NCBI GenBank assembly: GCA_934613505.1
Contig: CAKTTB010000008.1
Location: 33,099 to 97,098 of the forward strand
Direction: 5' to 3'
DNA from: an uncultured Oscillospiraceae bacterium
Lineage (GTDB): Bacteria > Bacillota > Clostridia > Oscillospirales > Oscillospiraceae
DNA: 64,000 nucleotides
How positions within the stretch are numbered: the first letter of the stretch is position 1; each line of letters starts with the position of its first letter. Below are positions 7,939-15,397 of this stretch, piece after piece. A program made the position numbers and the translations under genes. The notes under the pieces were generated by a model. The model did no database searches. It saw nothing but the letters and a program-made list of their open reading frames with translations, and was not told the origin of the DNA.

Positions 7939-9176
7939 AAAACGTCAAATGTGCGCGCTGTGTGCGCTGCGGCAAGGAATATGAGGCTGTCCCGAATCTG
8001 ACCAACTGCTCCTGCGGCGGTATTCTGGATATCGTTTACGATTACGACTACATCAAGGCGCATCTCACCAAGGAGACGCTGAAAAACCGCGTGAACCCCA
8101 CCATGTGGCGCTACCGCGAGCTGCTGCCCGTCGAGGAGACCACACCCGACACGCCGCTGCGCGTGGGCTGGAGCCCGCTGTACGAAGAGCCGAAGCTCGC
8201 CGAGCAGCTGGGTCTTGGCCGTCTGTGGGTCAAGGACGACGGCATCAACCCCACCGCTTCCCTGAAAGACCGCGCCTCCGCCATGGCCGTCGCCAAGGCG
8301 CATGAGGCGGGCGCGAAGATCATCGCCTGCTCGTCCACGGGCAACGCCGCGTCCTCCCTGGCCGGCAACGCCGCTGCCGCGGGCTTCAAGACCTACATCT
8401 TCGTCCCCGAGCGCGCCCCGAAGGGCAAGGTCGCGCAGCTGATGATCTTCGGCGCGAACGTCATCTCCGTCAAGGGCAACTACGAGGAGACCTTCAAGAT
8501 GTCCGCCGAGGCCATCGAAAAGTGGGGCTGGTACAACCGCAACGCGGCCATCAACCCGTATCTGTCCGAGGGCAAGAAGACCGTCTCGCTCGAGATCGCC
8601 GAGCAGCTGAACTGGGAAATGCCTGACTATCTGGCCATCTCCGTCGGCGACGGCTGCACGATCGCGGGCGTGTGGAAGGGCCTGAAGGATCTGTACGCCA
8701 TCGGCTTCATCGACAAGCTGCCGCGGCTCATCTCCGCCCAGTCCACCGGCTGCTACCCCATCAACCGCGCCATTCAGGAGAACAAGCCCTGGGAGCCGAT
8801 GGAGGAGAACACCATCGCCGACTCCATCTCCGTCGGCGTGCCGCGCAATGCCGATAAGGCCCTCATGGCCATCCGGGAATCGAACGGCATCGCCGTCAAT
8901 GTCACCGATGAGGAGATCCTTGCCGCGCAGAAGCTGCTCGGCCGCACCTGCGGCGTCTTCGGCGAGCCTGCCGGCGTCACCGGCACGGCTGCCGTCAAGA
9001 AGGCCTGCGAGCAGGGCCTCATCGAAAAGGGCGCGACGGTCGTCTCCGTCGTGACCGGCAACGGCCTGAAGGACGTGGCGAACGCCATCAAGTCTGCGGG
9101 CGAGCCGATCAACATCAAGCCCGACCTCGATCTCATGGTCGAAGAATTTGCCAAGAGAGGCGTCACGGTCGAGTAA
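7935..9176 (+). CDS. thrC: Threonine synthase
   Basis: This 413-aa PLP enzyme converts O-phosphohomoserine to threonine. It has an N-terminal zinc-ribbon-like segment (Cys6, Cys9, Cys12, Cys25, Cys27) and the PLP lysine motif DDGINPTASLKDRA (Lys111). Further motifs are SSTGNAASSLAG (about 133-145) and ISVGDGCTIAGVWKG (about 235). The length fits the short bacterial threonine synthase class. It follows the RHH gene with a 4-nt overlap and ends in a clear terminator. No hom or thrB gene is adjacent. Confidence 0.93.
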   Translation: MKNVKCARCVRCGKEYEAVPNLTNCSCGGILDIVYDYDYIKAHLTKETLKNRVNPTMWRYRELLPVEETTPDTPLRVGWSPLYEEPKLAEQLGLGRLWVKDDGINPTASLKDRASAMAVAKAHEAGAKIIACSSTGNAASSLAGNAAAAGFKTYIFVPERAPKGKVAQLMIFGANVISVKGNYEETFKMSAEAIEKWGWYNRNAAINPYLSEGKKTVSLEIAEQLNWEMPDYLAISVGDGCTIAGVWKGLKDLYAIGFIDKLPRLISAQSTGCYPINRAIQENKPWEPMEENTIADSISVGVPRNADKALMAIRESNGIAVNVTDEEILAAQKLLGRTCGVFGEPAGVTGTAAVKKACEQGLIEKGATVVSVVTGNGLKDVANAIKSAGEPINIKPDLDLMVEEFAKRGVTVE

Positions 9177-9188
9177 ATCACAGGCATA

Positions 9189-9226
9189 AAAAGTCCGGGT
9201 CAGCTTCCCGCAGACCCGGACTTTTG
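9189..9226 (+). terminator. Intrinsic terminator after thrC
   Basis: 12-bp stem AAAAGTCCGGGT / ACCCGGACTTTT (9189-9200, 9214-9225) with a 13-nt loop. Confidence 0.85.
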
Positions 9227-9262
9227 CCCGGAAAACCGGGCGGAAATTTATTTTTTACCCGC

Positions 9263-9291
9263 TTGACGGCCAGTGGGAAAGGCTCTATAAT
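9263..9291 (+). promoter_or_regulatory. Sigma-A promoter of MATE gene 1
   Basis: TTGACG (9263-9268), a 17-bp spacer and TATAAT (9286-9291), about 55 bp before the start codon. Confidence 0.75.
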
Positions 9292-9346
9292 AGGGAAGCT
9301 TTTACGGGTTTTGACCCAAATCTGTGCAAAAAAGGATATTCAGAGT

Positions 9347-10714
9347 ATGACAAAGACACGCTCTGTGCGCCCGGCGGGCATTTCGATGACCGAGGGGTCG
9401 CTGCTCCGGAATATTTTCCTGTTCAGTGTGCCGCTGATGTTCTCGCAGCTGCTGCAGGTGCTGTTCAATATGGCGGATGTCGCTGTCGTCGGCAAATTTT
9501 CCAGTGCGACGGCGCTCGGCTCCGTCGGCTCCACATCGACGCTCGTGACGCTCTTTACGGGCTTTCTGATCGGCCTGTCCAACGGCGTCAACGTGCGCGT
9601 GGCACAGTATCTCGGCGCGCGGCAGGACGAGGACACCAGAAACTGCGTCCATACGTCGCTGATTCTGTGCACGCTGGCCGGTCTCGTCATTACCGTCCTG
9701 TGCTTCACGCTGGCCGCGCCGATGCTGGAGCTGCTGAAAACCAAAGACGATCTGCTGCCCGGCGCAGTTTTGTATTTCCGCATTTACGCCCTCGGCATGC
9801 CGGCCCTCGGCATTTTCAACTTCGGCAACGCCGTTCTGAGTGCAAGCGGCGATACGAAGCGGCCGCTGGTCTATCTGACAGCGGCAGGCATTCTGAACGT
9901 GATCCTCAATCTGTTCTTCGTTATCGTCTGCAAGATGGCGGCTGACGGCGTGGCGCTGGCGAGCATCCTTTCGCAGTATCTGTCGGCCATTCTCGTCCTC
10001 ATCCACATGCTGCGGCTGGACGACAGCTGCAGGGTGGAATGGAAGCGTCTGCGGCTGCACGGCGGCGAGGTCGGGCGCATCCTCGGGCTCGGCGTTCCGG
10101 CGGGCATCCAGCATATGATCTTCGCGGTGGCGAATTTGTTCATTCAGGTCGGCATCAACTCGTTCGATTCCACCGTCGTTTCCGGCAATTCGGCGGCGGT
10201 CAACGTGGATAACGTCATTTATAACGTCATGGCCGCGTTCTATACGGCCTGCTCGACCTTCATGGGGCAGAACTGGGGCGCGGGCAAAAAAGACCGCATG
10301 ATGAAGAGCTATTACGTGAGCCTCGGCTATTCGTTTTTGATCGCGGCCATTCTCGGTGTGGCGTTTTTGCTGTGCGGCGAGCCGTTCCTCTATATCTTTA
10401 CCAACGACGCGGACGTCGTCGCGGCAGGCATGGAGCGGATGCAGATCATGTGCTTCTCGTATGCCGTCAGCGCATTCATGGACTGCACCATCGCGGCCTG
10501 CCGCGGCATTGGCCGCAGCTTTGTGCCGACGGTGATCGTGATCCTCGGCTCGTGCGTGTTCCGCGTGATCTGGGTGTATACGATCTTCGCGCATTTCCAC
10601 ACGATCCCGTCTTTGTATCTGCTCTACGTCTTCTCGTGGACGATCACGGCGGCAGCGGAGATCCTCTATTTCATCCACTGCTGCAAGCGACTGAAAAACA
10701 TTCAAACTGCATAA
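9347..10714 (+). CDS. MATE family efflux transporter (1 of 4 in window)
   Basis: This 455-aa cation-coupled multidrug/metabolite exporter has 12 predicted membrane segments in two six-helix halves (PLMFSQLLQVLFNMADVAVVGKF opens the first half over two short runs; GVPAGIQHMIFAVANLF-like sequence opens the second). The start ATG at 9347 is preferred: it follows AAAGGATATT and lies downstream of a strong promoter. An in-frame upstream ATG overlaps the thrC terminator and is untranscribed. The gene stands alone between two terminators. The substrate is unknown. Confidence 0.88.
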   Translation: MTKTRSVRPAGISMTEGSLLRNIFLFSVPLMFSQLLQVLFNMADVAVVGKFSSATALGSVGSTSTLVTLFTGFLIGLSNGVNVRVAQYLGARQDEDTRNCVHTSLILCTLAGLVITVLCFTLAAPMLELLKTKDDLLPGAVLYFRIYALGMPALGIFNFGNAVLSASGDTKRPLVYLTAAGILNVILNLFFVIVCKMAADGVALASILSQYLSAILVLIHMLRLDDSCRVEWKRLRLHGGEVGRILGLGVPAGIQHMIFAVANLFIQVGINSFDSTVVSGNSAAVNVDNVIYNVMAAFYTACSTFMGQNWGAGKKDRMMKSYYVSLGYSFLIAAILGVAFLLCGEPFLYIFTNDADVVAAGMERMQIMCFSYAVSAFMDCTIAACRGIGRSFVPTVIVILGSCVFRVIWVYTIFAHFHTIPSLYLLYVFSWTITAAAEILYFIHCCKRLKNIQTA

Positions 10715-10716
10715 AC

Positions 10717-10751
10717 AAAAGAACCGGCGCATGCGGCGCCGGTTCTTTTTT
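10717..10751. terminator. Bidirectional terminator between MATE gene 1 and the M56 gene
   Basis: Stem AAGAACCGGCGC / GCGCCGGTTCTT around ATGCG, with A and T runs on both sides. Confidence 0.85.
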
Positions 10752-12366
10752 AGTTGCAGACCATGAGCTCGGTCGGCGTTATGGCATTCGTATCCAGATC
10801 CAGGACAAAGATCTGCTCGCCGCCGTCCGGGAGGCCGGAGATCGTCAGAAACAGGCTCCGGCCGGCCAGCATCATAGACCAGACGGTTTGATAGTCCCAG
10901 ATCCCGACTGTGGAAAGCTCGTCATACTGCCCATCCAGATACGCCTCGAGGTAGTCCAGCGGCGAGAGCGGGCTGACGCTGCTGAGAAGGCACTGGAAGA
11001 TATACGCCCGCACGTCCTCCGGCGCGCTGTCGCCGCATGCGGCGGCAAAGATGCGGAAGCGCGTATCGGTCACAAGGCCGGTCTCGCTGCGGTAAAGAAG
11101 CTCGTCTGCTGCATTCTCCTGCTCCGGTGCGTACAGAGTCAGGCAGAAAGAGGTAGCGCTCAGCGCTTCGGCGGTCCAATGGGCTTCGGCGTCAAACAGA
11201 CCAAGCTGCTCCAGTGCGCCGTAGTTCCGGAGCAGATACGCACAGAAGCTGTCCTTCGCGTCCTGTGAAAGCGCATCCGCGCCCGCGGCATGATCCAGCT
11301 TCGCGGCGATCATCATGTCCAGCGGTTCCACAGTGGAGGCCGGCTGTTCGTCGGGAAACTGATCGGGTTCCGGCTGCTGCGCGGCGGACGGCTCCGCCGC
11401 CGGGGCTTCCTGCGGCTTTGCGCCCGTCATGGTGCAGCCCGCAGCAAGCAGGGCGAGAAGCAGCACAGCGATGAGGACGGGGATGGTCGTCCGGGGCTTT
11501 TTCGTGATGGAGCGGATGCGGGCCTTGAGCTGCCTGCCGCGGCCGGACATCGTGGTCGCAGCCGAGAACGGGCTGACTTGCATCCGGCAGGTCATGCGGA
11601 TGAGCGAGCGGCCGTAATCGGCGCGCGCGTCCTCGCCCAGCAGGCGGATGGCCGCTTCGTCGCAGGCCAGCTCTGCGTCCTCCCGTGACAAAATCGCCGC
11701 CCACCAGACGAAGGGGTCGAACCAGTGCAGCGCCAGACACAGCCCACGCAGCGCGGCCCAGATGTGATCCCCGTGCCGGTAATGCGCGGTCTCGTGTGCG
11801 ATGCAGTGGCGCAGGAGCGCCGGATCCTGCGCGCAATCGGGCGTCACATAGATGACCGGCGGGAACAGGCCGAACAGGCACGGAGATGCGGCGGTTCCGG
11901 CGAGCCGGATCTCCGGACAGCTCTTCGCAGCGGGACGCAGCTGTTGGCTTCCGGTGCGCAGCCTGAGGCGGCAGCGCAGATCGCAGAAGACGAGCCACCC
12001 GCCGATCAGCGCTGCGCCGGTGAGCCAGACGGCGAACAGGATCTGCCCACGACCGGCGGTCTTCTGCGCCGGGGCGGCGTTGGACACGGATATCGGCGCA
12101 GGCTTCGAAGCGGCTGCCGGTGCAGCCGGGCCGGGCGCAGACGGCGGGACGGTCTGCACGGCGCTCTGCGCCGCGGGCTGCGTATGCGGCAGAAGATTTT
12201 CGACGCTGAGGGCTGTTTTCCCGACGGAGACCGGGACGAGCAGCCGGATGAGCGCCAGCAGCCACAGGGCATACTGCAGCCGAGGGCCGATCCGGCCGCG
12301 CAGCAGATAGTGGAGCGCGATGAGAGCTGCCGTCAGAACGGCGGACGAGATGAACCATTCAGTCAT
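10750..12366 (-). CDS. M56 (BlaR1/MecR1-type) membrane metallopeptidase sensor
   Basis: This 538-aa protein has N-terminal membrane helices and a zinc protease motif HETAH (residues 191-195) in the cytoplasmic-loop position typical of M56. A final helix (TIPVLIAVLLLALLAAGC) precedes an extracytoplasmic domain of about 210 residues. That outer domain is not a penicillin-binding (SxxK/KTG) domain, so the signal is probably not a beta-lactam. In the family, ligand binding triggers self-cleavage and removal of the BlaI repressor. The ATG at 12366 overlaps the end of blaI by 8 bp. An upstream in-frame start lies within blaI and was rejected. Confidence 0.82.
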   Translation of the reverse strand: MTEWFISSAVLTAALIALHYLLRGRIGPRLQYALWLLALIRLLVPVSVGKTALSVENLLPHTQPAAQSAVQTVPPSAPGPAAPAAASKPAPISVSNAAPAQKTAGRGQILFAVWLTGAALIGGWLVFCDLRCRLRLRTGSQQLRPAAKSCPEIRLAGTAASPCLFGLFPPVIYVTPDCAQDPALLRHCIAHETAHYRHGDHIWAALRGLCLALHWFDPFVWWAAILSREDAELACDEAAIRLLGEDARADYGRSLIRMTCRMQVSPFSAATTMSGRGRQLKARIRSITKKPRTTIPVLIAVLLLALLAAGCTMTGAKPQEAPAAEPSAAQQPEPDQFPDEQPASTVEPLDMMIAAKLDHAAGADALSQDAKDSFCAYLLRNYGALEQLGLFDAEAHWTAEALSATSFCLTLYAPEQENAADELLYRSETGLVTDTRFRIFAAACGDSAPEDVRAYIFQCLLSSVSPLSPLDYLEAYLDGQYDELSTVGIWDYQTVWSMMLAGRSLFLTISGLPDGGEQIFVLDLDTNAITPTELMVCN

Positions 12367-12748
12367 GGCGCTGTTTCTCCTCCATGTCGTGCAGCAGGGC
12401 ATAGAGTTCGTCGATCTCAGCCTGCGTCAGCGCCTGCTGCTGCGCCATGGCGCTGACGAGCAGGCTGAGACTTCCGTGATACACGCGGCCGAGCAGGTCA
12501 CGCGTCTGCTGGGCTGCGGCGTCTGCGCGTGCGACAGCGGGCAGGAAGACGTTTGTTTTGCCCTGCGCGTCGCAGCGGACGGCACCTTTTTCCGTCAGCC
12601 GCCGCAGAAGCGTCAGCGTCGTGCTGCGGCTCCAGCCGGTCTGGGCCTGCATGGTGCAGGTCAGCTCGCGGCCGGTCTGCGGGGACTGCGTCCAAAGCTG
12701 TTCCATCAGCAGCCATTCGGCCTGCGTCAGATCGAGCTTCTTTTCCAT
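12359..12748 (-). CDS. blaI: BlaI/MecI/CopY family repressor
   Basis: This 129-aa winged-helix repressor begins LTQAEWLLMEQLW, the standard opening of the BlaI/MecI/CopY family. The recognition helix region is WSRSTTLTLLRRLTEKG, and a C-terminal dimerisation helix pair follows. In the family, the cognate M56 protease inactivates it. Two operator-like dyads lie in its own promoter, so it probably represses its own operon. The overlap with the M56 gene supports a single transcript. The regulated output may be only this operon or distant genes. Confidence 0.88.
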   Translation of the reverse strand: MEKKLDLTQAEWLLMEQLWTQSPQTGRELTCTMQAQTGWSRSTTLTLLRRLTEKGAVRCDAQGKTNVFLPAVARADAAAQQTRDLLGRVYHGSLSLLVSAMAQQQALTQAEIDELYALLHDMEEKQRHD

Positions 12749-12769
12749 ACGGGAGGACTCCCTTCGAGA

Positions 12770-12818
12770 GTGTTTACGTTTGTAAACACAGCATAGCAGA
12801 TGTGGTTACAGATGTCAA
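12770..12818 (-). promoter_or_regulatory. blaI promoter with two operator-like dyads
   Basis: On the minus strand, TTGACA (12813-12818), 17 bp and TATGCT (12790-12795). A perfect 8-bp inverted repeat GTGTTTAC/GTAAACAC spaced by 4 bp (12770-12789) covers the start of transcription. A TACAGATGTC site (12807-12816) overlaps the -35 box and resembles the TACA..TGTA core of BlaI/MecI operators. Confidence 0.7.
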
Positions 12819-12870
12819 CAGTTGTGTGTAAAAAAGCGGAAAAGAAATGCCGCGTCCGACACCGCGGAGA

Positions 12871-12898
12871 TTGACAGGGAAAACTTTTGTGGTATTAT
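12871..12898 (+). promoter_or_regulatory. Promoter of the chromate transporter pair
   Basis: TTGACA (12871-12876), 16 bp, TATTAT (12893-12898). Confidence 0.6.
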
Positions 12899-12945
12899 AG
12901 CGACGCTACCTTAATATTCTGATATTTTTCCTGGGAGGGACAAGC

Positions 12946-13503
12946 TTGAAGGAACTATGGGAACTGTTCATCACGTTTGCAAAGGTCGGCGTGATGACCT
13001 TCGGCGGCGGCTATGCCATGCTGCCGATCTTACAGCGCGAGGTCGTGGAAAATAAGAAATGGGCAAGCGAGGAAGAGCTTGTCGACTATTTTGCCATTGG
13101 CCAGTGTACGCCGGGCGTGATCGCCGTCAATACGGCGACCTTTATCGGCCAGAAGCGGCGCGGAGTCGCGGGCGGTATTCTCGCCACGCTTGGTGTGGTA
13201 TTTCCGTCGCTGGTCATTATCTGCATTCTGGCGGGGCTGATCTCCAACTTTGCTGAACTGGCCGTGGTACAGAACGCGTTTGCCGGGATCAAGGTCTGTG
13301 TCTGCGTGCTGATTTTGAATGCGGTTTTGAAGCTTCTTAAAAAATCGGTCATCGACGTGCCGACGTTTGTCATTTTCCTGATCGTGATGCTTGGCGCTGT
13401 CGCGTCGGATCTGCTGGGGCTTGGCATTTCGCCGGTCGTGTACGTGCTTCTTGCAGCTGCCGCGGGGCTGGTGATCAAGCAGCTGGAGGTGAAGAAGCCG
13501 TGA
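12946..13503 (+). CDS. Chromate transporter, CHR family short subunit A
   Basis: This 185-aa half-size CHR protein has about six membrane segments and the family motifs FGGGYAMLPILQREVVE (about 20-36) and GQCTPGVIAVNTATFIG (about 52-68). Short CHR proteins act as pairs, exporting chromate or an unknown natural anion. TTG is used as start, behind GGGAGGGAC. Its stop overlaps the GTG start of the second half (GTGA). Confidence 0.88.
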   Translation: MKELWELFITFAKVGVMTFGGGYAMLPILQREVVENKKWASEEELVDYFAIGQCTPGVIAVNTATFIGQKRRGVAGGILATLGVVFPSLVIICILAGLISNFAELAVVQNAFAGIKVCVCVLILNAVLKLLKKSVIDVPTFVIFLIVMLGAVASDLLGLGISPVVYVLLAAAAGLVIKQLEVKKP

Positions 13504-14078
13504 TCTATCTGCGCCTTTTTTATGAGTTTTTCAAGGCCGGTCTGTTCGCCATCGGCGGAGGACTGGCGACGCTGCCGTTCTTGCGGGAGATCGCGGGCAA
13601 GACCGGCTGGTATACGCTCTCGCAGCTGGCGGATATGCTCGCCGTGGCCGAGTCGACGCCCGGCCCGCTGGGCGTCAACACGGCGACCTACGTAGGCTTC
13701 ACATCCGCCGGGGTCTCAGGCGCGGTCATTGCGACGGTCGGGCTGGTCACGCCGTCGATCATTGTCATCCTGCTCGTTGCAAAAATTCTGGAAAAATTCC
13801 GCCACAACCGGTATGTGGAGCATGCGTTCTATGGGCTGCGCCCGGCGTCCTCCGGACTGATCGCGGCGGCGGGGCTTTCGGTGCTGCCGCTGGCGTTTCT
13901 GAACTCCGGCGCTGTCAGCAGCCGGATCTTACAGGATATCAAGTGGCCGGCGGTTTTGCTGGCGGCTGCGCTGATCGTGTTTACCAACTGGGTGAAGCCG
14001 ACGAAGAAATGGCACCCGATCATCTTTATCGGCATTTCCGCTGTAATCGGTATTGTGTTCCATTTTGCGGGCGTGTGA
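13500..14078 (+). CDS. Chromate transporter, CHR family short subunit B
   Basis: This 192-aa partner subunit has the matching motifs AIGGGLATLPFLREI (about 17-31) and AESTPGPLGVNTATYVG (about 50-66), the equivalents of those in subunit A. It is translationally coupled to A through a GTGA overlap. The pair together equals one full-length ChrA. The physiological substrate in an anaerobe is uncertain. Confidence 0.88.
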   Translation: MIYLRLFYEFFKAGLFAIGGGLATLPFLREIAGKTGWYTLSQLADMLAVAESTPGPLGVNTATYVGFTSAGVSGAVIATVGLVTPSIIVILLVAKILEKFRHNRYVEHAFYGLRPASSGLIAAAGLSVLPLAFLNSGAVSSRILQDIKWPAVLLAAALIVFTNWVKPTKKWHPIIFIGISAVIGIVFHFAGV

Positions 14079-14086
14079 CCAGACAG

Positions 14087-14115
14087 TTGACGAAACGGCC
14101 GGTTTTGGGTATGCT
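14087..14115 (+). promoter_or_regulatory. Promoter of the small Cys-rich protein gene
   Basis: TTGACG (14087-14092), 17 bp, TATGCT (14110-14115), just past the stop of the chromate gene. Confidence 0.6.
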
Positions 14116-14136
14116 ATCAGACAGGAGGGATGCTGT

Positions 14137-14505
14137 ATGAGTGGATGCGGAGGCTGCGGCGGGTGTGGCAGCGCCTGCGGCGGCTGCAGGAGCCATGTGC
14201 TTTTGCTGACGGAGCTGGAGATGCAGCTTCTGCGGCAGTTCGGAGAGCTGGCCTTTCTGCCGGCTGCCTGTACCCGGACGAGCGAAACGCCGGTCTATCT
14301 GACGGAGCTTGGCTCGCGCACGGCAGTGAGCGCGGCGATCCTTGCGCTGCAGATCAAGCGCCTGATCTCCGTCGATTTCGCCCTGCCGCTGCAGGGCTTT
14401 GACTACGCCGAGTATGAAGACTATCCCATCCGCGGCAGCATGGCGCTGACCGCGGCGGGGCAGGAAGCGCTGGACTCTCTGGAGATCCAGGGCTGCGGAG
14501 AATAA
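14137..14505 (+). CDS. Small protein with Cys/Gly-rich N-terminus, unknown function
   Basis: This 122-aa protein opens with a dense Cys-Gly cluster (MSGCGGCGGCGSACGGC; six cysteines in the first 17 residues). A helical region and a winged-helix-like part follow (LTELGSRTAVSAAILALQIKRLI, written here in two overlapping parts: LTELGSRTAVSAAIL and AILALQIKRLI). The start follows CAGGAGGGA and its own promoter. The cysteine cluster could bind metal or an Fe-S cluster. The C-terminal half resembles a small winged-helix but lacks a clear family match. Function is not assigned. Confidence 0.6.
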   Translation: MSGCGGCGGCGSACGGCRSHVLLLTELEMQLLRQFGELAFLPAACTRTSETPVYLTELGSRTAVSAAILALQIKRLISVDFALPLQGFDYAEYEDYPIRGSMALTAAGQEALDSLEIQGCGE

Positions 14506-14506
14506 C

Positions 14507-14538
14507 AAAACGGACGCGCCGGATGGCGCGTCCGTTTT
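14507..14538 (+). terminator. Intrinsic terminator after the Cys-rich protein gene
   Basis: 14-bp stem AAAACGGACGCGCC / GGCGCGTCCGTTTT with a GGAT loop. A near-identical hairpin recurs at 14814-14843. Confidence 0.85.
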
Positions 14539-14542
14539 GGCA

Positions 14543-14808
14543 TGTCGAAAAAGTTCGATTTTCACGAAGCAGTACGAGACATGCACTGTCCGTGTAGAGG
14601 CCGATGCCCACATCGGCCCGGAAAAGGTTACGAATTTGCCGTAAACCTTCGTAAAAACAGCTTGTTCTGCAGGGACGATGCGACGCCCGCAGGCTAGTTT
14701 CGAGGCGCAACCGCGCGCTGCGCGGCTCTTAGCGCCGAAGATAGGCATCGTCCCCTACAAACGAACCAAGAGATCTTCAGCAAAAACGGGCAAGAATGCT
14801 TTTCGACA
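14543..14808. repeat. MITE-like structured repeat element
   Basis: About 266 bp is bounded by near-perfect inverted ends, TGTCGAAAAAG (14543-14553) and CTTTTCGACA (14799-14808). Inside lie a hairpin GGCCGATG/CATCGGCC (14599-14618) and a 10-bp inverted pair GGGACGATGC / GCATCGTCCC (about 14672-14681 and 14745-14754). No coding capacity is seen. The layout is that of a non-autonomous miniature transposable or REP-like element common in gut Clostridia. Confidence 0.5.
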
Positions 14809-14813
14809 GTCTC

Positions 14814-14843
14814 AAACGGACGCGCCGACCAGCGCGTCCGTTT
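14814..14843 (-). terminator. Terminator for the Rrf2 gene
   Basis: Stem AAACGGACGCGC / GCGCGTCCGTTT, nearly the same sequence as 14507-14538. It lies just after the stop of the minus-strand Rrf2 gene. Confidence 0.65.
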
Positions 14844-14852
14844 TGACATGAG

Positions 14853-15266
14853 TTACGGTTTTTTCCACATTGTGACGAGATCGGCCAGTGTGTAGCTGCC
14901 GAGGTATTCGGCGATGACGCGGTCAAGGCCCTGCCAGAGGGGGAGCGTGCGGCAGTTGGCGGCGTTTTCACACTGCTGGCCGCTCTCCAGACACGTCACG
15001 GGTGCGAGCGTCCCTTCGGTGAGCGAGAGGATCTCAAACGCGGTGTAGCTGCCTGCCGGTCTGGATAACCGGTAGCCGCCGCCCTTGCCGCGCAGGGCGT
15101 CAAGGAGCTTCGCCTTGCTCAGCACGGCAAGAATGCTCTCCAGATATTTTTCGGAAATGCCCTGCCGCGCGGCAATGGTCTGCAGCGGGATATAGCCCTC
15201 GTCCGGATGCTCAGCCAGATCGATCATCACGCGCAGCGCATAGCGGCCCTTGCTGGAAATCATCAT
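14853..15266 (-). CDS. Rrf2 family transcriptional regulator (1 of 2)
   Basis: This 137-aa protein has an N-terminal winged helix (SSKGRYALRVMIDLA; recognition region ISEKYLESILAVL). A cysteine triad, CLESGQQCENAANC (Cys at about 94, 101 and 107), is arranged as in IscR/NsrR-type Fe-S sensors. It is therefore probably a redox, NO or Fe-S status sensor. It is divergent from MATE gene 2. The shared region has an AACCT-n11-AGGTT dyad over its own -10 box, so it likely autoregulates and may control the exporter. Confidence 0.85.
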   Translation of the reverse strand: MMISSKGRYALRVMIDLAEHPDEGYIPLQTIAARQGISEKYLESILAVLSKAKLLDALRGKGGGYRLSRPAGSYTAFEILSLTEGTLAPVTCLESGQQCENAANCRTLPLWQGLDRVIAEYLGSYTLADLVTMWKKP

Positions 15267-15290
15267 AGTGTCCTGTCCTCGCTTTCTTAT

Positions 15291-15367
15291 AACCTACTAT
15301 ACTACAAGGTTAAAGGCTTTTCAAGCGGAATCCTGCGATTTACAAGGATTTCTTTTTATGTTACAAT
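15291..15367. promoter_or_regulatory. Divergent promoters and Rrf2 operator candidate
   Basis: Rrf2 promoter (minus): TTGAAA (15319-15324), 17 bp, TATAGT (15296-15301). MATE promoter (plus): TTTACA (15339-15344), 17 bp, TACAAT (15362-15367). The inverted pair AACCT...AGGTT (15291-15311) covers the Rrf2 -10 box. Confidence 0.65.
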
Positions 15368-15397
15368 ATACGAACTATCGATTTGAAGAGGGATACC

